From Erodium maritimum (taxonomy: Eukaryota; Streptophyta; Magnoliopsida; Geraniales; Geraniaceae): DNA of 64,000 nucleotides. Below are positions 54,439-62,363 of the stretch, one piece after another. The position numbers and the translations under genes were made by a program. Each line of letters begins with the position of its first letter. Within the stretch, counting starts at the first letter, position 1. Location of the stretch: positions 3,229,001 through 3,293,000 of the forward strand of contig OY997594.1 in the NCBI GenBank assembly GCA_963921825.1, given 5' to 3'. The notes under the pieces were generated by a model. That model was given only the letters and a program-made list of their open reading frames with translations, had not been told where the DNA came from and did not search any database.

Positions 54439-57151
54439 ATGCGCAGGTGGCTTTGTTGTATGCGTCACGTTGAGGAGTCTTTACCATTGAACGAAAATGA
54501 GTTCATGAAAAGCCATGCAGATGGTATGTTCTATCAATTCTTGCAAAGTACATGTGCAAAGTTTTGGCTGTAATAATATGCCTTGTGATAAAATTACAGA
54601 TTTATTTTTAAGTGAACAAAAATTGTGATGGAATAACTACGGCTTCTGTAACTAATTCGAGCCTATTGAAGGTTAACTAATGTCCCTTCAATAGGCTCTT
54701 ATTTGACATGCATGCTTAATATTAGCTGCTAGTAATGACTTTATTTAGAAAACTGTACAGAATAGCTTGTTCACGCCTTCCTTTTGTTCAAAAAGTTGAA
54801 ATTTGAACGATGATTTGTAAAGGGCTATTGATTAAGAGTTACATCTTGATTATCAGGATTCAGGAGAATGTATCAGGTGAAGGTTTATATGTGATAACTT
54901 TTAGCTTATCTATATTTCATTATAAACTATATATGGTAAGAAATTATGTTAACGCTGTTTTTGTATCATGCTGATCTTCTGTGAACTGTTTCACAGTATT
55001 TTTTAGATCATACACAATTATGTTAAAAAATGTTTTTGTGTCATGCTGATCTTCTTTGAACTGTTTCTTGCATTCTAGTTTACCCCCCAAATAACAAGGC
55101 ATCAGCTCCTGTGAAGTATGAAGTGCAGAAAGCACCACCTTCTATTGAAGTGCCTGCACTGTCTTTGGAAGAGGTCAAAGAAAAGACAGACAACTTTGGG
55201 TCAAAGGCTTTGATCGGTGAAGGCTCCTATGGAAGAGTTTACTTTGCTCATTTGAACAATGGGAAAGACGTAGCTGTGAAAAAGCTTGATGTTACAACCG
55301 AACCCGAATCAAATGTTGAGTTTTTGACTCAGGTACCTTCGCTGCTTATGTGAATACATTTGCCCACGAAAACTGGTTCCTAAAGAATGTATTTGATTAT
55401 GCAAATTCTATCCCTATAGATATATACTGTCTCTATTATCATGCTTGACATAAATTTATGTAGGTATCCATGGTTTCAAGATTGAAACATGACAATCTTG
55501 TGGAGTTGCAAGCTTATTGCGTTGAAGGAAATATCCGTGTGCTTGCTTATGAGTTTGCTACAATGGGATCCCTCCATGACATATTGCATGGTGTGTGGAT
55601 TCATCTCAGTATCTTTACCCATGTAGTTCATAATCTTGATTCACTTTACAAAAACTTCCCTTGGTATATGTATGATTATGATTTTGTGATTTTAGGTAGA
55701 AAGGGTGTGCAAGGGGCACAACCAGGTCCAATGCTGGACTGGATCCAGCGTGTGAGGATAGCTGTTGATGCTGCACGGGGATTGGAGTACTTGCACGAGA
55801 AGCTTCAACCTTGTATCATACACAGAGATATCAGGTCCAGCAATGTTCTTCTTTTTGAAGACTTCAAAGCCAAGGTTGCAGACTTCAATCTTTCCAACCA
55901 GGCTCCTGACATGGCTGCTCGTCTTCATTCGACAAGAGTCTTGGGAACCTTCGGTTATCATGCTCCAGAGTAATGCTTCTGAAACTCCTCATTTTTTGGA
56001 AGACTAGTGTTTTTATCTACATGGTTCCTTTGAATGCCACACACTGAGGCTTGAACCCCGGACCTTGCTCGAGGAAATCAAACAGTTAACATGTGATCAT
56101 CAAACCCTTTTGCAGGTATGCGATGACTGGACAGTTGACTCAGAAAAGTGATGTATACAGTTTCGGAGTAGTTCTTCTTGAGCTTTTAACTGGGAGGAAA
56201 CCTGTTGATCATACCATGCCCCGTGGGCAGCAGAGTCTGGTCACTTGGGTGAGTTTCTCAATCAACCTTGCTTATACTTTATTTTTCCTTCAGATTTTGA
56301 CCTCTATTCTTGCATTTGTATCCTTCCAGTTTTTTCTTTGATTGGATATTGTTGACACTCTTGCATTTTGTTAGGCTACACCCAGATTGAGTGAAGACAA
56401 AGTAAAACAGTGTGTAGATCCGAAGTTAAAGTCAGAATACCCTCCAAAAGGAGTTGCTAAGGTCTCTCTCTCTCTCTCTCTCACACACAGTCACACACAC
56501 ACACACATACAACAGTGAAAGACGGTTGCGTCATTGGGTGCATTAGAAGACCAACTCAGCTAAAAGCATAAGCTGATAGTTGAAGGTCTAATTATAGTTT
56601 TATACACCAACACACACTCTCACGGATAATCCCGTTTGCAGGTTTAAATGTGAACCTTGACTTTTTTTGAAAGATTTGAGGATAGCACGTTAGGAGATAG
56701 GTGGAGAGTCTACTGAGAGGACATCATTATAGGAGATATTAGGAGATAAATGGGGATTCCATTGAGTAGAAATTTGAAGATAACCCATTAGAAGACATAG
56801 TTAGGTTGGGAGCCCATTGAGAATATATATGAGGACGATAGCCCATTGGGAAGACAGGGCCGAGCTGCCGAGCATGAGATTCAAACTCTGATACCATATT
56901 TAAGAACCAACTCAACTAAAAACTTAAGCGGATAGTTGAATGCCCGATTGTAATTTATACAATAACATGGTGCAATGTGCATGAAGAAAATAACTAACTG
57001 ATTGGTGTGGTCTGGGATGCAGCTTGCAGCAGTGGCAGCATTATGTGTGCAGTATGAAGCAGAGTTCCGACCAAATATGAGCATTGTTGTGAAGGCTCTG
57101 CAACCATTGTTGAAAGCACCGGCCCAAGTTTCGGCTCCAGAGATGATCTAA
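54439..57151 (+). CDS. PTI1-like serine/threonine protein kinase
   Basis: Receptor-like cytoplasmic kinase of the Pti1 group, acting at the plasma membrane in immune, ROS and stress signalling, often under AGC kinases such as OXI1. Coding exons 54439-54523, 55079-55332, 55464-55590, 55696-55969, 56116-56248, 56375-56461, 57023-57151; 362 aa, the usual size. The start gives MRRWLCCM, with Cys6 and Cys7 as the expected palmitoylation site. Kinase features: glycine loop [10 protein letters not shown] (74-83), lysine in VAVKK (Lys96), catalytic HRD (198-200), metal-binding triplet DFN (218-220) rather than DFG, activation segment [12 protein letters not shown], and APE (245-247). The last intron holds a microsatellite and a TRIM. 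Family assignment is secure. Confidence 0.94.
56462..56507. repeat. CT/CA compound microsatellite
   Basis: A CT run of about 20 bases, beginning at the donor of PTI1-like intron 6, passes into CA repeats. The donor itself is GTCTCT, weaker than the other donors of the gene. Confidence 0.8.
56540..56967 (-). mobile_element. TRIM retroelement in PTI1-like intron 6
   Basis: On the minus strand: 5' LTR of about 70 bp from TGTTATTGTATAAATTACAA (starting 56967), then directly TGGTATCAGAG (56886-56896), a perfect initiator tRNA-Met primer-binding site. The interior is about 280 bp and non-coding; a purine-rich GTGAGAGTGTG precedes the 3' LTR from TGTTGGTGTATAAAACTATA (56612). The LTRs share AACTATC(A/C)GCTTA and GAGTTGGT. 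Total about 430 bp. Confidence 0.8.
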
Positions 57152-58306
57152 GGCAAAATGAACTCAGTTTGGTGTGTTTATTGAGCATTGAAGAGACAGA
57201 GTTTGGTGCCATTTTCCTGCAGATCTCAACAGATCATATATATAATTTTGATCTTTTTCTTCTTTCTTGTATGGTGGTGTGAGATTGGATATGTAGGATT
57301 GGATTGATCTCATTGCGTTGGTTTCTGCATAGAGGCCGGTTTGTAATTGTCATAGCAAGTTCTTGGTTCTCTCTTTTGGACATGTCTTATGAATTGGTCA
57401 TGTATCATTTACATACCTTTATGAATTAATCACAAATCTTTTATATGTCTTATAAATCGTTATAGATCATTTACATGTCTCCAATAATGATTAACACTAT
57501 GAGGTATGTTTTTACTTTAAATCCTAATTATAAATAACACTTTTAAGATAATATAATTGTAAATTGTAAAAGGAACAATTTAAAAAAACAGCCGGGAGAT
57601 TTGTTAAGGAACAATTGCAAAAACTTACCGTCAATTTTGTCTGTTTTGCAAGTACCATCGAATATATAAGGGTTTTAAATTATAAAAGATTTGTGCGATA
57701 TAAAGTAAAACCCTGATTTAAAAAATAAAAATAAAAAATACGTGAGTGTCACATGACTATTTTTGTTAAAGATAACAGAAATTTATGAACAAAAAATAGC
57801 TGGATATATTTTTAGAAAAAGAATATTTCATAAACAATTTTGGGATAGATAATTGTCCAAAACTACTCTAAAATTTCGTCCACAAACGAGTTGATGCACA
57901 AAGTTTTGTCCACGCTGTGTGGCTACCCTAAAGTTTTGTCTACGCTATTGTGAGTGCATTGAAGTTTTATCCACGCTTCTATTCAATCCGGGAAGCACTG
58001 TCCAGAGGCCCCAGACCATCATTCTGAACATCCCTATTACGTCAAAACTAAAAAAATTGTGGACAAAACTTCAAACTAGCCACACAACGTGAACGGAACT
58101 TTGTGCATCAACTCGTTTGTGGACGAAACTTTAGGGTAGTTTTGAACCATTACCCCAACAATTTTTATTTATAAAACGTTCATAATTCATCTTGAGTTTT
58201 TGTCAGAAACACATTTTTGTACTTATTTTTTTATTCATTAAAATTGTGAGTATAAATCTTCCTAGACAGTCGAATTGGAATAGAGCACAAGCGAAAAGTT
58301 CCCGCC
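57152..58306. other. intergenic, PTI1-like 3' UTR to KNL2-like promoter
   Basis: 3' UTR sequence to about 57.4 kb, AT-rich spacer with a fragment resembling a GGAACAATTGC MITE end (about 57.61 kb), then the foldback MITE at 57.84-58.16 kb. The KNL2-like promoter is only about 150 bp from that MITE. Confidence 0.45.
57843..58156. mobile_element. foldback MITE with GTCCACG/CGTGGAC blocks, copy 1
   Basis: Left arm AAACTACTCTAAAATTTCGT + CCACAAACGAGTTGATGCAC pairs with GTGCATCAACTCGTTTGTGG + ACGAAACTTTAGGGTAGTTT on the right. It lies between the PTI1-like 3' end and the KNL2-like start. Confidence 0.75.
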
Positions 58307-60658
58307 ATGGTGAACACTCGAAGACGCTCAGCTCCTGCAACTCCCGATACCCGCACCGAATCTCCACATTCCGGCGAGACCCTCTACCGGAAACCCCTAT
58401 CCCCCACCGCCTCCGGCGAAAAATGGGCCGGATCACCTCAATCGAACCATACCCATACCCCCAAAACTCCAACCCCCACAGTCCCTGAGTCCGCCATTCC
58501 CGCCGCCGTCAACAAAACGGCCAGATCTAACCACTCGGAGCCGACCCACCACCGGAAAAAAGTAACTTTCACGATCCCAGAAGCCGCCGCCTTCTCCCCT
58601 GGCTCCTCTGCCCCAATCCCCAAATCCGTACTTTTTCCTCTTTCTTCTCGAATTTCATTTTGCCCATTTTAGCTTTAGGTATGAGTATCGGTATGGTGAT
58701 GGCGGTTTCTGTTCCTTGTGCAGGTGCTGTTGCTTGATTGGTGGCTGATTAAGGCAGGGGATAAAGAGTTAGCAGTAGGAGGATTTGCTTCCAGAGAGTA
58801 TGGATTTTTCTTTTCGTTTTAAGAGTTTGTGTGTGTTTTTGGCTTTGTTTATTGTGTTAATTGATTGAATTGATTTTGAGGTATCATATTAAGAAGTGAA
58901 TCTTCTGAAGTTTAGCTGTAAGATTGCACCTGGGGTTGTTGTCACTTTTCCCCAAACTTTATTTTATGGTTTGAGGGTATTTGAATGAGAATTAGGGATA
59001 ATGGGGATGGAGTTTGCTAGAACCTAAGGAAATGAAGGCTAGAGTTAACTGCGAAAAACTACATTATGTATTGTCCACGCTTTTAAACTACACTATCTTT
59101 TGACCATGGTTGTTTACTTACAAAATTTGGATATTCCGTTAAAATTAGGGACATGAACAATACATAATGTAGTTTTTCGCACGTGGGCAATACATAAAGG
59201 TTGTTTAAAGCGTGGACAATACATAATGTAGTATTTAGCAATAACCCTTTTTTAAGTAATAGTTGGGGTTACCTCATTAGGGCAGAGAAGAAGGAAAGGC
59301 CTTACCAGTAGTTTCAGTTTAACATTATCTTTCACATCCACACCCAGCTCTTGATTATATGCATCAATATCATGCATGTGTTCCGTTTTTGATGAGTTTG
59401 AGTTACAAAGAGATTTGACGGTGAGCTCATCTTGTTAGATTTGAAAATAGGGGTAACTTCATTAGCACCCGTGACCTTTGTTTCTCTCCCAAATACACGC
59501 CGTGAAGGTGGGAGGTTATCAATAACACATTGTCACCTTTTGTCTGTCACAAAAAAACACGTGGATTTGCAATTGTAAGTGCTATATGACTGATTCAGAT
59601 TAGGATTCGTTCTTTCCTTTAAGAGAATGTCTAATAGCTCTTAGTGCAGGAGACAAGGAGAGAGAGTGTTTCACTCTGCCGCAATAGCCAAGAGGCTTGA
59701 TACCACAACTCTTGAAACAATAGATGGCATTTCAGTCACCATCACTGGTTTCATAAACAGGTCTCGCACGCATCAAAACGGCTTTCCACTTGAGGTATGT
59801 AAGCCTTTGCGTTATTTACACTGGTTAAAATGTTATTTACATACCCACTTTGACCTTTTGCTATCAGAAGCACCCCCTAAAAGTGATCAGTAACACACTG
59901 TCACCCTTTCGTATTAATCAAAAACACCCGGATTTGCACAGAAAAGGTGGCGGTTTTACCAGGAACACACTGTCACCTTTCTCATTTATCAGTGGTTTTG
60001 GGGACAAAATGACCTGAATCCAGGTGTTTTTGCTGATACACGAAAGGCTACAGTGTGTTACTAATAACGCCTCACCTTTACAATGTGTATGTTAGAAACA
60101 AAGGTCAAAGGGGGGAAATTAGTGAATGACATAGAGCTATCTTTAACTTCTTTAGCTAAGAGATACATTTCATAATCTGAGATGAACTTTGAATATGAAC
60201 AGGTTTGTGACCATTTTTTGCTTGGATTCCCTTATTACTGGGAGGAGTATGTTGCCAAATGCTACAACAAAGAATCGTCAAGCAGGTGTGTAAGAACAAG
60301 TAATCCTAGTGTGGATGAGCTCCAAATGTCTTTGGAAGATCTCCCAGTGAGTAGAGGGCGTGATCTTTTAATGTCTTCCATAGGATACTCTGAAAGTGGT
60401 GTTATAAAAAGTGGTATGCTCAATCGTATACTTGGAGAATCAATTGGAAGAATATCCAAACAAGCCGTGGATTCTGTAGTTAAAGAACCTCCAACTGAAG
60501 AACACAAGACACCTAGAGTTAAAAGGAAGTACACAAAGCGTAATGATCCTGATTACAGAACAATTGTGGGGTCCACTGATATGCTTAGCCCAAGGACCGG
60601 TGTTGCCACAAGAAGCATGACTAGGCTGCGTTATTCGAAAAACAGGCAGGAAATATGA
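58307..60658 (+). CDS. SANTA-domain centromere protein, beta-KNL2/EMB1674-like
   Basis: KNL2 (M18BP1) proteins help load the centromeric histone CENH3. Coding exons 58307-58627, 58724-58797, 59650-59794, 60203-60658; 331 aa. The first 107 residues are basic and proline/threonine-rich (MVNTRRRSAPATPDTR). The SANTA domain spans about 108-196: LLLDWWLIKA, LAVGGFASRERQGERVF, ITGFINRSRTHQNGF and FLLGFPYYWEEY. The C-terminal half is unstructured with a basic patch (RVKRKYTKRNDPDYR). No CENPC-k motif is visible before the stop, as in plant beta-KNL2 (Arabidopsis EMB1674), unlike alpha-KNL2. Introns 2 and 3 contain foldback MITEs. Domain assignment is secure; the beta class is inferred. Confidence 0.87.
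59044..59247. mobile_element. foldback MITE with GTCCACG/CGTGGAC blocks, copy 2 (KNL2-like intron 2)
   Basis: AGTTAACTGCGAAAAACTAC + ATTATGTATTGTCCACGC at the left faces GCGTGGACAATACATAATGT + AGTATTTAGCAATAACC at the right. 204 bp. Confidence 0.8.
59456..59590. mobile_element. partial AAAGGTCAAAG foldback MITE (KNL2-like intron 2)
   Basis: Contains the left-arm blocks CGTGACCTTTGTTTCTC, CCGTGAAGGTGGGAGGTTAT and AATAACACATTGTCACC, then ends after CACGTGGATTTG. The right arm is missing. Confidence 0.55.
59815..60115. mobile_element. AAAGGTCAAAG foldback MITE (KNL2-like intron 3)
   Basis: CCACTTTGACCTTTTGCTA at the left and AGAAACAAAGGTCAAAGGGG at the right. Inner pairs GTAACACACTGTCACC and GGAACACACTGTCACC surround ATCAAAAACACCCGGATTTG and its partner AATCCAGGTGTTTTTG. 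It starts about 20 bases after the donor of intron 3. Confidence 0.75.
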
Positions 60659-61090
60659 GAATGCAGAACCAGAAGCCAAACCATGATCATGATGCTGATC
60701 CGGACATGGTATATTTGATCAGATTTTAAAATTTTAAAGATCATAGGGGTTGCTATTTACGTGTATGGTAGGATTCATTACGCATGTTGGGATAACGAAT
60801 GTGTATTTATCATCCTACAAGTGGTCCATATCTATTTCAATGTTTTCACTTGAATTTTCCATAAGCTTCAGCTATACTCTACTCTACTTGTTAGCCTTGA
60901 AATTAATGTGATCCATCAAGGAAGATTGGTTTAGCCTTACTCTCTAGAAGGAAACTGTTCTAAGGAATTGGCAATTTTGTTATAAATGTTCTGTCTGGAT
61001 TGTTGAAGACTCGTCCATTTCACCACCTGGTTCTCTCTGTGTTTTGCTCTCTTGCTCTTCTTCAGATACCCTTCTCCTTCAGGGGGAAAA
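60659..61090. other. KNL2-like 3' UTR and GPX upstream region
   Basis: AT-rich, no ORF or repeat of note. A pyrimidine-rich leader (CTCTCTGTGTTTTGCTCTC, about 61.03-61.06 kb) precedes the GPX ATG. Confidence 0.4.
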
Positions 61091-61485
61091 ATGGCTGAAG
61101 AAAGTCCCAAATCCATATACGATTTCTCTGTCAAGGTAACTGGGTTTTTGAGCTTTGTTCATCTAGTTTTGATTGTTGCTTTGCTTTCTGGGAAAACTGA
61201 GGGAAGAAAAGAAAAGGTTTCGGGGAAAACTGTGGTATCTAAAATGATTACTTGTAATTTTCTCATATTCTAACATATGTGAGGCTTTTGATGTTCTTAT
61301 TATCTGAAATTATGTGGCTTAATCGTGTTATGTTATGATTTTACATTCAAATGCAGGATATTCAAGGAAATGATGTAAGTTTGAACCAGTACAGTGGCAA
61401 AGTTCTTTTGATAGTGAATGTTGCTTCAAAATGGTAACGAAACGAATACAATTTTCTTGTTCTATGAGTACAATGATAGATTTAT

Positions 61486-61793
61486 GGGATAATTGCAAAA
61501 AAGTATCTTTAGGTATTCATTTTTTGCAACTTGTAGCCCTCTTATTTGATAATTGTAAAAAAAAAGTACCTTGAACGTGTCTTTTTCTGTAGCAATTTTG
61601 TATAAAAAGATGATTTTACCCTTGCAATTTATATTTAAAAAGTATTAAGTAAAAAACAAAAATTCAAAATTTCTTATTCTTTAATTTTTATTTTTAAAAT
61701 TTAATTTTTCAAAGGTAAAATTGTCATTTTGAAACAGGCTTATACGAAGTGCAACAAAAACACAAGTTCATGGCACTTTTTTGCAATTATCCC
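61486..61793. mobile_element. GGGATAATTGC foldback MITE, copy 10 (GPX intron 2)
   Basis: GGGATAATTGCAAAAAAGTA to TTTTTTGCAATTATCCC with a perfect 9-bp target duplication TAGATTTAT (61477-61485 and 61794-61802). 308 bp. Confidence 0.94.
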
Positions 61794-62024
61794 TAGATTT
61801 ATTATGTGTAAACATATTCTGCGTTGATCAATGGACTCTTGAATTCAGACTAGATCCTTGTTTGTTGCATCCTCCAGTTTCGTGTAATTGGCCCTTAACC
61901 ATGATCTGTGGTGCAGTGGCTTAACACAATCAAACTACAGGGAATTGAACCTTTTGTATGAGAAGTACAAAAACAAAGGTGTGTTAGTTATTCTGAGTCC
62001 TGACAGGAAATTGATAACAGAAAA

Positions 62025-62161
62025 GGGTTAACTGCCAAAGCCTACCCTAAAGTATTGTCCACGGTGGACAATATTACAGTACATCTTAAAAGCGTGGACA
62101 AAAGATTAAGTCTTTTTTCGGCCGTGGACAATACTTTCGGGTAGGTTTTGGCAATTAACCC
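62025..62161. mobile_element. foldback MITE with GTCCACG/CGTGGAC blocks, copy 3 (GPX intron 3)
   Basis: GGGTTAACTGCCAAAGCCTA + CCCTAAAGTATTGTCCACGG faces CCGTGGACAATACTTTCGGG + TAGGTTTTGGCAATTAACCC. Only 137 bp, nearly a single hairpin. Confidence 0.8.
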
Positions 62162-62363
62162 ATAAAAAACATCGATCCTTGATGTCTTTTATGTCATTAA
62201 ATAGTTTGAGGTTTGTGACTCTTGGTGTGATATTGTTACTGTGCAGGCTTTGAGATCCTGCCATTTCCTTGCAACCAGTTTGGGCGGCAAGAAACTGGAA
62301 ACAATGAAGAAATAAAAGAAACTGTGTGCAAGGTTCAAAGCTGAATTTCCAATCTTCGATAAG

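Larger units (their letters stand above)
61091..62363 (+). pseudogene. GPX: glutathione peroxidase (cytosolic GPX type), frameshifted and 3'-truncated
   Basis: Plant GPX-type peroxidase reducing lipid and hydrogen peroxides with thioredoxin. Exons 61091-61135, 61357-61433, 61917-61978 and 62247-62363 splice correctly. They give MAEESPKSIYDFSVKDIQGN, NVASKCGLTQSNYRELN (catalytic Cys about residue 41) and [16 protein letters not shown] (catalytic Gln about 72). In exon 4 two bases are missing near 62330, so the frame shifts and stops within four codons. The family sequence [11 protein letters not shown] continues in the next frame. After the donor at 62364 the remaining exons, with the catalytic Trp, are absent. 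Introns 2 and 3 contain MITEs. Most likely a pseudogene; the start and first exons look healthy, so the break is probably recent. Confidence 0.88.

Noticed and set aside
10922..61793. Regularly recurring inverted repeats considered as a CRISPR-like or tandem array
   Set aside because: Spacing is irregular, copies are hundreds of bases long, lie in separate genes and have target duplications; they are MITEs in a plant genome.
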